64,000 nucleotides of DNA from Hymenobacter monticola. Its GTDB lineage: Bacteria > Bacteroidota > Bacteroidia > Cytophagales > Hymenobacteraceae. Position numbers and translations under genes: made by a program. The DNA is taken from assembly GCF_022811645.1 (NCBI RefSeq), contig NZ_CP094534.1, positions 2,294,001-2,358,000 of the forward strand. The letters run 5' to 3'. This document shows, piece after piece, positions 33,018 to 41,736 of this stretch (position 1 is the stretch's first letter; each line of letters opens with the position of its first letter). The notes under the pieces were generated by a model that did no database searches, was not told where the DNA came from, and was given only the letters and a program-made list of their open reading frames with translations.

Positions 33018-33240
33018 TCGAAAATCAGGTGCTTGATGTGCTGAAAAAGAAAGTAGTAAGGCGGGGGTAAGCCATTAAAAAAGTCTTAACCCGCGGCATG
33101 TATGGTAAAAGTTTAGCAACTTGTACCCTCAAAACTACTGTGGACGGTCCCGGCCCACCCGGGCTTCATGCTGAAGTTGCGTATTTCCCCTTTTCTTTCC
33201 CTTTTTCCTTTTTGTATTCACCCATTTTACCCCTTTTTCT
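33018..33240. other. Upstream region of the 1195-residue secreted protein
   Basis: About 220 bases between divergent genes. No TAnnTTTG box matches; TTTAGC/GTACCCTC near 33108 is only a weak resemblance. No repeat or RNA seen. Confidence 0.4.
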
Positions 33241-36200
33241 ATGAACCACCAATACGACCGCACGGGGCCAACCTCGCGCCTGCGGCACTGGGCTTTGGCT
33301 GCCTTGCTGGCAACCGGGGCCGTTGGCTCGGCGCATGCGCAGCTGGGTTACGCTGCCGCTAACGTCACCAACACGGCCGGCACCTACACCGACCTGGGCA
33401 CCTCCGGCACGGCCATCAGCACGGCCAACAACGACGACGCCAACTCGGCCGCTACGCCCATTGGCTTCAACTTCGTGTTCAACGGCACGACGTTCACCAA
33501 CTTCGTGCTCAACACCAACGGCTTCATCAAGCTGGGTGGCACGGCTCCCACCGGTGCGCAGTACACCGACGGCGGCCAGAGCATCATCAACGGACCCATC
33601 GACGGGCCCGACACCAACCTGATTCTGCCTTTCAACCAGGACCTCGGCCCCGGCTCGGCCGGCAGTACTGAGTACCGCGTGACCACTACGGGCACTTCGC
33701 CCAACCAGGTGTGCACCATTCAGTGGAAAAACGTGTCGGACAAGGCCCGCGGCGCCATTGGCACCCAGTACGCCAACTTCTCCTTCCAGGCCAAGCTTTA
33801 CGAAAGCTCGAACCAAATCGAGTTCGTGTACGGCACGGCCACGCCCGGTGCCACCAGCGCCGACGTCGCCAAGTTCTGCTTGGTGGGCATCAAGGGCTCT
33901 ACTACCGCGGCTTCCATTCTGGGTACGAAGGCTTCGACCACGCCGTGGTCGGGCACTGTATTTGCCGCTGGCGCCTATACCGCCAACGGCCATAACGTGC
34001 GCGTGACGCAACTGCCCGACCCGGGCCGTACTTACCGCTTCAGCATCCCGGTGGCCAACGACGCCGCAGTGTCGGCCATTCAGGGCTACGCTTCGGTGAT
34101 TGTGCCCGCCAACAACCCCGTTACGCTGCGCGCCGTGGTGCGCAACGCCGGTACTACCGCCCTGACCACGGCCACCGCCGTGACACTGACCATCAGCGGC
34201 GCCAATACCTACACTGCTACGCAAAACATCGCCACCATCGCCCTCAATGGTTCGGGTGTGGCCACGTTCTCAGGCATCACGCTGGCCAACGCCGGCCAGA
34301 ACACGGTAACCATCTCGGTGCCCAGCGACGGCAACAACACCAACAACACGTTGTCGCAGACGATGGAAACCAGCGCGACTACGTTCTCGGCCGCTACCCC
34401 GAACGCCTTGGCTGCCAACAGCGGTTTCCAGGCCGGCGAGGATGGCTACTACGCCACCAAGATGACCCTGAACACCCCGCGCAGCATCACGGCCGTAACG
34501 GCCCTGCTGACCGATGTGGGCAACCAGGCCACGGCCAAAACCTCGGTGGGTGAGCGCGTGTACGGCGTGGTGATTAACGCCACGACCGGTGCCGTGCTGG
34601 CCCGTTCGGCTGACTATACCATCACGGCGGCTGACTTCAACGTCTTCCACACGTTCACTTTCGCCGCGCCGGCCACGGTGCCGGCCGGCGACGTGCTCAT
34701 CGGCATGGGCCAGGCGGCTTCCACCGGTACGCTGCCGTTCTATCCCTTTGGCGTGCAAGCCGAAGACCCTAACCGCCCCAATACTTATTACATTGGCGAC
34801 GTAGTAGCAGTTGCGCCTCCCACGGCTGCCCTGACGGCTGCTACCCAAACCGGCTTCAAGTTTCCCTTCGGTGCCATCACGGCAGCTCCGGCCAACAACG
34901 ACCTGGCTGTGAACGAGATTCAGGGCTACGGCTCTATCGCCGTGCCTGCGGGCAACCCGTTCACCCTGCGCGCCGTGGTGCGCAACGCCGGTATTGTTGC
35001 CGTTTCGGCCCCGGTGACGGTGACGCTGACCATCAGCGGCGCCAACACTTTCACCCAGACGCAGACCCTGACGTCGCTGGCCGTGGGCGCTACCAGCGTC
35101 GTGACCTTCAGCAACATCAGCCTGACCAACGTGGGCGCCAACACGGTGACTGTGACCTTGCCCAACGACGACGTGGCCGGCAATAACACGGTGACCCAGG
35201 CCATGGCCACCAGCGCCACGCGCTTCTCGCACATTGTGGCTGGGGTGCCCCCGGTTAGTGCTTACGGTGTTACGCCGGGTGCCGCCGCCACTACGCGCGC
35301 TTATTGCGTGAAGTACACGGTGAATACCCCGCGCGACGTGACGGCCGTGCGTGCTTTCATCTACAACGACCCGAATCTGGTGACCCGCAACACGAACGTG
35401 TACGGCGTGGTGCTGAACCCGACCACCGGCGCGGTTATCGCGCGCTCGGCCGACTACGCCATCACGACTGCCGACCTGGGCCAATTGCACACCTTCAACC
35501 TGTCGGGCAGCGTGCCCGCCGGCGATTTCCTCGTGGGGATGGCCATTGTGGTACCCGCGGGTGCTTCCACCGACATTGTGTACCCCATGGCTTACCAGTC
35601 GGAAGTGCCGGCCCGCACGGGTATGTTCTACTCGGCTAACATCACCACGCCGGCGGCTCCTGTTGATGTAGCGACGCTGAACGTTCGCTTCATGCTGGAG
35701 GCTGAAACGGCTGCTCCCGCTACCTGCCCGGTGCCCACGGCCTTCGTTTCGACGGGCTCGACGCCCACCACGGCTTCGTTCAGCTTCACGGCCGCCGCTG
35801 GCGCCACCGGCTACCAGATTGTGTACGGCCCGCAAGGCTTCACCCCGGGCGGTGCCAACAGCACCACCTCGCCCACCTTCACCGGCACCACCTACACGCT
35901 GAGCGGCCTGACGGGCGGCACGACCTACGAGTTCTACATCCGCACGATTTGCAGCGCCACCGACCAGAGCGCTTACGCCGGCCCGGTGCGCGTCATCACG
36001 GCCTGCACGCCGCCGGTTATCAGCACTTACCCCTACGCCCAGAACTTCGACGTGATTACGGCTGGCCAAACGCTGCCTTGCGGCATCACCGTGCTGGACA
36101 GCAACAACGACGGCTTCACCTGGCGCGCCACGGGTACCGTGGATGCCAGCCTCGCCACGGGCAACATCTCGCGCTCGAGCCCGAACGCCATGGTGTATAG

Positions 36201-36828
36201 CTACAACTCGGCCGACGTGACGGTGGGTGCCAACGACTGGTTCTTCAGCCCGGCCCTGACCATGAACAACACGCAGCGCTACCGCTTGCAGTTCTACTTC
36301 CGCGCCGCCGCCGGCTACCCCGAAGGCCTGGAAGTGAAGTACGGCACGGCAGCTACCGCCGCTGGCCAGACGACCACCATCTACACCAACACCAACATCA
36401 CGAGCACGCTGTACCGTCCGGCCAACAACACCACCACGCCGGTAGTAGCCGACATCACGCCTGCCAACGGCACGTATTACATCGGCTTCCACGCCATCAG
36501 CGCTGCCAGCTCGGGCTTCCTGGCCGTGGACGACCTCACAATTTCGGCCGGTCCGCTGGCTACTTCGGAGGCGCTGAAGCGCGCCGTGAGCGTGTTCCCG
36601 AACCCGTCGAACACGGGCGTGTTCAACCTGGAAATCCACGGTGCCAACGCCAAGCAGGCGCTGGTGGTGGAAGTGACCAACATGCTGGGCCAGCGCGTGT
36701 ACACGGGCACGGCCAAGGACAACTTCCAGAACAGCGTGAACCTGTCGAGCCTGCAGTCGGGCATCTACTCCATCACCGTGCGCAACGGCCAGGAGTACAC
36801 CCAGCAGCAGATTGCGATTGTGAAGTAA
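33241..36828 (+). CDS. Large secreted T9SS type A sorted protein with CARDB-like repeats
   Basis: 1195 residues with a signal peptide ending near residue 34 (ALAALLATGAVGSAHAQ). The body has two long paralogous CARDB-like beta modules (about 270-540 and 555-825; each contains IQGYASV/IQGYGSI, TLRAVVRNAG and TLTISGANT blocks), a fibronectin-III-like segment (about 845-925), a NFDVITAGQTLPC block near 935 resembling cleaved-adhesin domains, and a C-terminal Por sorting domain (VFPNPSNTGVFNLEI ... LSSLQSGIYSITVRNG). It should be exported by the Sec and type IX systems and end up at the cell surface or secreted. Biological target unknown. Confidence 0.88.
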   Translation: MNHQYDRTGPTSRLRHWALAALLATGAVGSAHAQLGYAAANVTNTAGTYTDLGTSGTAISTANNDDANSAATPIGFNFVFNGTTFTNFVLNTNGFIKLGGTAPTGAQYTDGGQSIINGPIDGPDTNLILPFNQDLGPGSAGSTEYRVTTTGTSPNQVCTIQWKNVSDKARGAIGTQYANFSFQAKLYESSNQIEFVYGTATPGATSADVAKFCLVGIKGSTTAASILGTKASTTPWSGTVFAAGAYTANGHNVRVTQLPDPGRTYRFSIPVANDAAVSAIQGYASVIVPANNPVTLRAVVRNAGTTALTTATAVTLTISGANTYTATQNIATIALNGSGVATFSGITLANAGQNTVTISVPSDGNNTNNTLSQTMETSATTFSAATPNALAANSGFQAGEDGYYATKMTLNTPRSITAVTALLTDVGNQATAKTSVGERVYGVVINATTGAVLARSADYTITAADFNVFHTFTFAAPATVPAGDVLIGMGQAASTGTLPFYPFGVQAEDPNRPNTYYIGDVVAVAPPTAALTAATQTGFKFPFGAITAAPANNDLAVNEIQGYGSIAVPAGNPFTLRAVVRNAGIVAVSAPVTVTLTISGANTFTQTQTLTSLAVGATSVVTFSNISLTNVGANTVTVTLPNDDVAGNNTVTQAMATSATRFSHIVAGVPPVSAYGVTPGAAATTRAYCVKYTVNTPRDVTAVRAFIYNDPNLVTRNTNVYGVVLNPTTGAVIARSADYAITTADLGQLHTFNLSGSVPAGDFLVGMAIVVPAGASTDIVYPMAYQSEVPARTGMFYSANITTPAAPVDVATLNVRFMLEAETAAPATCPVPTAFVSTGSTPTTASFSFTAAAGATGYQIVYGPQGFTPGGANSTTSPTFTGTTYTLSGLTGGTTYEFYIRTICSATDQSAYAGPVRVITACTPPVISTYPYAQNFDVITAGQTLPCGITVLDSNNDGFTWRATGTVDASLATGNISRSSPNAMVYSYNSADVTVGANDWFFSPALTMNNTQRYRLQFYFRAAAGYPEGLEVKYGTAATAAGQTTTIYTNTNITSTLYRPANNTTTPVVADITPANGTYYIGFHAISAASSGFLAVDDLTISAGPLATSEALKRAVSVFPNPSNTGVFNLEIHGANAKQALVVEVTNMLGQRVYTGTAKDNFQNSVNLSSLQSGIYSITVRNGQEYTQQQIAIVK

Positions 36829-36853
36829 GCTGCGGCTGATTTCTTGTTAAGGC

Positions 36854-36883
36854 AAAAGGGCCGCCCGTTTGGGCGGCCCTTTT
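36854..36883 (+). terminator. Terminator of the secreted-protein gene
   Basis: 13-bp perfect stem (36854-36866 with 36871-36883), loop GTTT, followed by a T-run. Confidence 0.85.
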
Positions 36884-36950
36884 TGTTTGGGTGATAAGAC
36901 CGTTACTGAGCTCCCAGCTTTTGGGGTCTTCGTCCGTGGAGGCCGGTTGA

Positions 36951-37050
36951 ACGACGTTGGGGCGGGGCCTGCCCCTGCCCGTTCGTCAAACGAAATTGTT
37001 AAACCGGCACGAATAGCCGGGCGGGGGCAAGCCCCGCCCCTACGTCGTTT
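36951..37050. repeat. G+C-rich inverted repeat (GGGGCGGGGC type)
   Basis: Left ACGTTGGGGCGGGGCCTGCC; the right arm, on the opposite strand, reads ACGTAGGGGCGGGGCTTGCC. Arms about 30 bases, imperfect, around a 35-base A+T-rich centre. Similar GGGGCGGGGC strings occur as intergenic repeats in other genomes (general knowledge). Confidence 0.8.
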
Positions 37051-37150
37051 GAACAAGCATCAGTGTCAAGAAATACATCGGATTGAAGCGCAACCTCCGG
37101 CCTATTCGGAAGCCCACTTCGCTTTAGCAGGAAGTACTTCCGGTACATGT

Positions 37151-37184
37151 AAAAGCCCACCCCGCCGAGACGGGATGGGCTTTT
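37151..37184 (-). terminator. Terminator of the ccmF transcript
   Basis: 14-bp stem with one wobble (37151-37164 with 37171-37184), 24 bases past the ccmF stop; T-run on the minus strand. Confidence 0.75.
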
Positions 37185-37207
37185 GGCATTTCAGCAGCAA
37201 GCTGCGG

Positions 37208-39823
37208 CTAGCTCACCGGTTGGGGGCGGGCGGCCCGGCGGCCGGCTTCTTCGGTAGCTTGGGCTTCGGGGGCTTCGTCGGCCACCACGCCTTTGCCGCC
37301 GCGCTGGCGCACACTCAGGCCGAAGCCTAGGGCCATGAGCAGGGTGCCGCTCCAAAGCAGGTTGATGAAGGGCTTTTCCATGGCCTTGAGGATGACGTAG
37401 TCCTTTTGGGTGGTGCTCACGCCGAAGGTGAACTTGCCGGCCGTGGGGTCGATGGCGTTGAGGGTAAGGCGCACGCCGAGGTCTTCCACCTCGTCGGGCA
37501 CGCGGCCTACCATGCGGTTGCGCACTACAAACACGGGGTGGGCGTGGTACTGGCGCTTCTCACCGGTCACAATCATGTCGGCCTGCAGGGCCAGGTCGCC
37601 CTTTTGCAGGTTGAGGCCGGCGGTTTCGTGGGCCGGCTCAATGGCCCGGAACACGGCAAAGTAGTCGTTCAGGAAAATAGTGTCGCCCACGGCCAGCACG
37701 TGCTCGGTGGCCTCGCTCCAGGGCTTCTCCTTGCGCGGGTCGAGCACAGAGCTCACGTGGGTGTAGATGTCGTGGCCCCAGAACTTCTTGATGGCCGGCG
37801 AGGCCAGCAGGCCGCCGCCTTCGCCGCCGCCCATCTCGTCGTTCACCTGCGCGCGCGGGTATAGTGCAAACTGCTCGCCCGACTTCACATTCTTGTAGTT
37901 GATGCGGTAGTAGGTGTTTTCGGGCAGGATGTTCACCGTGTCGCCGGTCTTGTAGTAGGTCTTGCCGTCGACGGCAATGGGGGCGCGGGCCAGGGCTTTG
38001 TACTCGTCGTCGGTGCGGTAGAGGAACTGCTTGTCGACGTAGCCGGGCACGCCGGGCACCTCATAAAACTGGCCGGTGTAGGTGAGCTGGTAGCCGTGCA
38101 TGGGCGTGGTTTCGTTGCGCCACAGCAGCACGTTGTCGCGGTTCAGGTCCTCGCTGAACTCGCGCGAGTACAGCAGGCCCGATACGTTGCGCGAAATGAT
38201 GTTAGAGTAGCCCGCCGAGGCCAGAATGCCCAGCAGCATCAAGGCAATGCCCAAGTGGGCCACCGCGCCGCCCGAGAGGCGGACGCCGCGCCGCAGCAGG
38301 GTGAAAATCATCCCAAAGTTGGCCAGCACCCCAAACAGGCCCGCCAGCGTGAGCACCACGTAGGGTGCCGATATGGTGAGGCCATTGTAGCGCACCAGCA
38401 GTACCACCAGGGCCGTGCCCAGCAGGGCCAGCAGCGTGGGCGCGGTGAGCGAATTAATGACGGTTTCGCGGTTGTTGCGCTGCCACCACATTATCTGGGC
38501 GATGCCCGAGAGCAGGGCCACGCCCACGCCCATCCAGAGCTGCAGCTTGGAATAGTGGGCAATCTGGTCGGCGGGCAGGGCCACGTTGGTTTTGATGCCA
38601 ATCAGTCCCATGAAGGAGTTATACACCGGAATGCTGGTGGTGAACAGCACCTGGAAGGCGCCCAGGCACAGCACCGTGGCCCCCACAAACACCCACAGCT
38701 CGGGGTTATACGCCGTCAGCTCTTTGGGCGAAACCGGAATCTCTTTCCAGCGCGAAATCAGCAGCGCCACCGCCAGCACCGCAAAGGCTGCGAGGTAGAT
38801 GAACAGCTGTCCGCTCAGGCCCAAATCCGTGAAGGAGTGCACCGAGGCATTGCCCAGCACGCCCGAGCGGGTGAGGAAAGTGGCGTAAAGAATAAGCACG
38901 AATGTGGCTACCACCAGCGCAAAAGCGGTGCGCAGGCCGGTGCGGCGCTTCTGCCACAGCACCAAGGCGTGCAAGGAGGCCACCAGCACCAGCCAAGGAA
39001 TGTACACGGCGTTTTCGACGGGGTCCCAGTTCCAGTAGCCGCCGAAGTTCAGGGTTTCATAGGCCCAGTAGGCGCCCATCACCACGCCCACACCCAACAC
39101 GCCGCCGCCCACCAGCGTCCAGGGCAGGGCGGGCTTCACCCAACTGGTGAGCTCACGCTTCCAGAGGGCCGCGATGGCGAAGGCGAAGGGCACCAGCGTG
39201 AGCGCGAAGCCCAGGAACAGCGTGGGCGGGTGAATCACCATCCAGTAGTTCTGCAGCAGGGCGTTGAGGCCGGTGCCGTCTTTGGGCACGAAGTTGGGGT
39301 TCATCTTCCACACCGGTAGGTCGGTGAGGAACTCGCGCAGCAGGATGAAAGGGGAGGAGCCCACCTTCACGCCACCCAGCACCACGCCCAGAATCATGCT
39401 CACCAGAAACAGCTGCACACCGCTGAACACGGCCATCACCGGTGCCTCCCACTTGCGGTTGAAGCGCATGATGCAGAAGCCCAGCAGCACCTGCCAGAAT
39501 ATCCAGAGCAGGAACGAGCCCTCCTGGCCTTCCCAGAAGCAGGAAATCATGTACTCCACCGGCAGGTGGTTGGAACTGTGGCTCCAGGCGTAGTAGTACT
39601 CGTAGCGGTGGGCGTGAATGATGTTGAACAAGCACCCGATGACCACGAAAACAGCCGCGCCGTGCACGAAAAACGCGCCCCGGGCCAGCCGCCGCCAACT
39701 GGCGTCTTCCTCACCCAGCGCCCGGCCCCGCGAAGCCTGAAAGTAGCCGTACGCGGCCACCAAAGCCGCCGCAAACGCCAAGATGACGCTCAGGTGGCCG
39801 ATTTGTCCTACTAATAAGTTCAT
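37208..39823 (-). CDS. ccmF: Cytochrome c biogenesis protein CcmF/CcsA
   Basis: 871-residue integral membrane heme-lyase subunit that attaches heme to apocytochrome c. The tryptophan-rich WWD-type segment YWAYETLNFGGYWNWDPVENA is at residues 252-272; a second conserved block NYWMVIHPPTLFLGFAL is at 192-208. More than ten helices plus a large periplasmic C-terminal part. Longer than E. coli CcmF (about 650), as is usual in this phylum. The 388-codon gene between ccmE and ccmF breaks the expected order. Confidence 0.92.
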   Translation of the reverse strand: MNLLVGQIGHLSVILAFAAALVAAYGYFQASRGRALGEEDASWRRLARGAFFVHGAAVFVVIGCLFNIIHAHRYEYYYAWSHSSNHLPVEYMISCFWEGQEGSFLLWIFWQVLLGFCIMRFNRKWEAPVMAVFSGVQLFLVSMILGVVLGGVKVGSSPFILLREFLTDLPVWKMNPNFVPKDGTGLNALLQNYWMVIHPPTLFLGFALTLVPFAFAIAALWKRELTSWVKPALPWTLVGGGVLGVGVVMGAYWAYETLNFGGYWNWDPVENAVYIPWLVLVASLHALVLWQKRRTGLRTAFALVVATFVLILYATFLTRSGVLGNASVHSFTDLGLSGQLFIYLAAFAVLAVALLISRWKEIPVSPKELTAYNPELWVFVGATVLCLGAFQVLFTTSIPVYNSFMGLIGIKTNVALPADQIAHYSKLQLWMGVGVALLSGIAQIMWWQRNNRETVINSLTAPTLLALLGTALVVLLVRYNGLTISAPYVVLTLAGLFGVLANFGMIFTLLRRGVRLSGGAVAHLGIALMLLGILASAGYSNIISRNVSGLLYSREFSEDLNRDNVLLWRNETTPMHGYQLTYTGQFYEVPGVPGYVDKQFLYRTDDEYKALARAPIAVDGKTYYKTGDTVNILPENTYYRINYKNVKSGEQFALYPRAQVNDEMGGGEGGGLLASPAIKKFWGHDIYTHVSSVLDPRKEKPWSEATEHVLAVGDTIFLNDYFAVFRAIEPAHETAGLNLQKGDLALQADMIVTGEKRQYHAHPVFVVRNRMVGRVPDEVEDLGVRLTLNAIDPTAGKFTFGVSTTQKDYVILKAMEKPFINLLWSGTLLMALGFGLSVRQRGGKGVVADEAPEAQATEEAGRRAARPQPVS

Positions 39824-39846
39824 AAGCTAAAGAATATCCGGCAAAT

Positions 39847-40950
39847 TTACGGCCGCGCCGCCGGAGCCGGGAGCTTCAACAACAACCGGTCGGTGAAAAA
39901 GGCGCCCCGCGGCGGATGACAAGTGATTTCAACGGCAATTTTTTCCAGGCCTGCGTCCTGCCACTTGCGCACGGGCACCTCGGCCTGGCGCGCATCGCCG
40001 GGCTGATTAACGAGCTGCCGGGCCAGCAGCACCCGCCCGGTGCCCGGGTCGGTGATGATGACCGACAGGCGGGCCTTGTTCGGGTATTTGCGCAGGGGCA
40101 GCGTCACCACGTCGGTGCGCGGGGCGGTGCCGGGCAGAGGCGCGGTGGCAGCGGTGCCGTAGGCGTACCACCACTGGCGCAGGCGGTCGGCGGCCGGGCC
40201 GGCATCGGCGCGGGTGGTCACCACCTGGTAGTCGTAGATGCCGGGACCGGGCAGCGTGTCGGCCACGGCGTAGGCGGTTTCAGGGCGGCCGTAGGTGTCG
40301 CGGCGCACGGGCACGTAACGCACCTCGGTGCTGCGGTACTGATGAATCTCGCGGCGCATCACCCGGCAGCCGGGCGTGCTGGCCAGCGAATCGGGCACGG
40401 TCCAGCGCAGCTCTACGACGCGGCTGGCGGTGGGCAGCAGGCGGGTAGGGTTGGGCGGGAAGTAGCTCACGGGCATGCCGGTGGCGGTCTGGCTCACTTG
40501 CAGCGTAAACTGGCAGAAGTCCTTGAGGTAGCCGTCCACGTCGAGCAGGTAGGGCTGGCCGGCGCGCAGCGAATCCAGCGTCACAAACACGTCGTCCTGG
40601 GTGCCCAGGGAGGTACAGCTCAGAATGCGGTAGGTGGCCGGCTGGCAGGGCGTGCCCATGAGCACCACCAGCTGCACACCGCGCACGTCGCGGCACTTCT
40701 GCCCGCCAATGTTGATGAAATAGCGCCCCGCTGTTTTGGGTGTGAACTCAAACCATTGGTCGTTGTGGTACTCGATGCATTTACCGGTCAGACGCTCATC
40801 TACACAGCTGCGCTGCACGGTGCAGCCGGTGGTGCTGGAAGTCACAGTTTCTTCCGGGCGCAGCACGCGCCGGTTTTCGATGTTGTCGTTGGGCGCCTGG
40901 GCCGCGGCGGTAGCGAAGAAGCAAACCACCAGCCCCAATGAAAAAAGCAC
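39847..40950 (-). CDS. Secreted protein of unknown function between ccmE and ccmF
   Basis: 367 residues if the GTG at 40950 is used; a TTG at 41013 would add 21. The start is uncertain because the ccmE terminator hairpin (40941-40990) overlaps the N-terminus. The N-terminal VLFSLGLVVCFFATAAAQ is a signal peptide. Mature protein: Cys-rich N-part with Cys pairs (residues near CTVQRSCVDE, CRDVRG, PCQPATYRILSCTS), no known domain, then a beta-sandwich-like stretch and a tail near VEITCHPPRGAFF. It might be an outer-membrane-associated beta-sandwich. Function unknown. Confidence 0.6.
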   Translation of the reverse strand: MLFSLGLVVCFFATAAAQAPNDNIENRRVLRPEETVTSSTTGCTVQRSCVDERLTGKCIEYHNDQWFEFTPKTAGRYFINIGGQKCRDVRGVQLVVLMGTPCQPATYRILSCTSLGTQDDVFVTLDSLRAGQPYLLDVDGYLKDFCQFTLQVSQTATGMPVSYFPPNPTRLLPTASRVVELRWTVPDSLASTPGCRVMRREIHQYRSTEVRYVPVRRDTYGRPETAYAVADTLPGPGIYDYQVVTTRADAGPAADRLRQWWYAYGTAATAPLPGTAPRTDVVTLPLRKYPNKARLSVIITDPGTGRVLLARQLVNQPGDARQAEVPVRKWQDAGLEKIAVEITCHPPRGAFFTDRLLLKLPAPAARP

Positions 40951-40990
40951 CCGGTTTCCGAAGCGACGTATCGTTTCAGAAACCGGGTGC
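40941..40990 (-). terminator. Terminator hairpin after ccmE
   Basis: 12-bp stem (40947-40958 with 40979-40990) with a 20-base loop; a run of six T (minus strand) follows. It lies inside the upstream part of the next gene, so the 39847 gene may have its own promoter or be read through. Confidence 0.75.
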
Positions 40991-41016
40991 CGGGGTGCTT
41001 GCGGGCGGGCCAACTA

Positions 41017-41445
41017 CTACTGAACCGAAGCCGTGGCGCCTTCCAAATCCTTCTTCACGTATTTGCTGGGGCACTTCAGTAGAATTTGGTCGGCCATGAA
41101 CACGTCACCCTTCATGGCGCCGGTGATGACCACTTGCTCTGAAGCGTCGAAATCTTGGGGCTTGGGGTTATTGTACACCACGCGCTGGGCAATCTGGGTG
41201 CTGTCCACGAGCGTGAAGGCGAAGTAGTTGGGGTCTTTCAGCGGGTCGTATTCCAGGCCCACGGGCTGCTTGCGGGCGTCGCGCGGGAGGCGACCCACCA
41301 CGTGCACCTTGGTGGTGTTGCCCTCGGCGGCGCGGGCGCGGGCCTCGCCAAAGCCTACGTACATGCTGGCGTCGGCGGTGGTGCTGAGGATGATGGCGGC
41401 GGCCACCGCGATGATGGCAATGATAAACAGGCTAGACTTTTTCAT
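41017..41445 (-). CDS. ccmE: Cytochrome c maturation protein CcmE, CXXXY type
   Basis: 142-residue heme chaperone with one N-terminal membrane anchor (FIIAIIAVAAAIILST) and an OB-like beta domain (VHVVGRLPRD..., FTLVDSTQIAQRVVYNNPKP, VVITGAMKGDVFMADQILLKC). The heme-binding motif is CPSKY (Cys125, Tyr129) instead of the HXXXY of E. coli. CXXXY variants are known in some bacteria and archaea. Together with ccmB-ccmC-ccmD it forms one unit. Confidence 0.9.
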   Translation of the reverse strand: MKKSSLFIIAIIAVAAAIILSTTADASMYVGFGEARARAAEGNTTKVHVVGRLPRDARKQPVGLEYDPLKDPNYFAFTLVDSTQIAQRVVYNNPKPQDFDASEQVVITGAMKGDVFMADQILLKCPSKYVKKDLEGATASVQ

Positions 41446-41499
41446 TGTGAATCAGCAACAGGTTTGGGACGCGGGTGGTGCCGCGCAATGGCGAAAAAA

Positions 41500-41736
41500 T
41501 CAGGAATTAGCTTCTTTTTCCAGTTTACTCACCTTCCGGTCGAGGGAGAACAAATACACCAACAAGCCGGCCACGATGATGACCACCACCGCCACCACCA
41601 CGTAAATCTTACCGTTCTGGCGTAAGGTATCGGCCATGTCCACGCCGTCGGGCGTGGGGGCCTGGGCTGCCGCCCGTTGGGCGAATTGAAACAACAAAAC
41701 CAGGAGGGCGCACGCGCGCAAAACGCTATTTTTCAT
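41500..41736 (-). CDS. ccmD: CcmD family small membrane protein
   Basis: 78 residues: an N-terminal hydrophobic signal-like part (VLRACALLVLLFQFAQRAAAQ), then a single membrane helix (IYVVVAVVVIIVAGLLVYLF) with a short basic/coil tail (SLDRKVSKLEKE), the CcmD layout that links CcmABC to CcmE. It overlaps the ccmC 3' end by 11 bases, so the pair is translationally coupled. Confidence 0.75.
   Translation of the reverse strand: MKNSVLRACALLVLLFQFAQRAAAQAPTPDGVDMADTLRQNGKIYVVVAVVVIIVAGLLVYLFSLDRKVSKLEKEANS

Larger units (their letters stand above)
36829..37207. other. Intergenic region 36829-37207
   Basis: About 380 bases: a terminator (36854), a G+C-rich inverted repeat (36951-37050), and a second hairpin (37151-37184). 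Nothing else; an apparent plus-strand ORF here is a by-product of the palindrome. Confidence 0.6.

Noticed and set aside
34270..36639. 789-codon open frame on the minus strand
   Set aside because: Antisense to the large secreted protein; Arg/Gly/Val/His-rich with no domain. A by-product of high G+C.
36869..37330. 153-codon plus-strand ORF
   Set aside because: Runs through a palindrome and the antisense 3' end of ccmF; no family resemblance.
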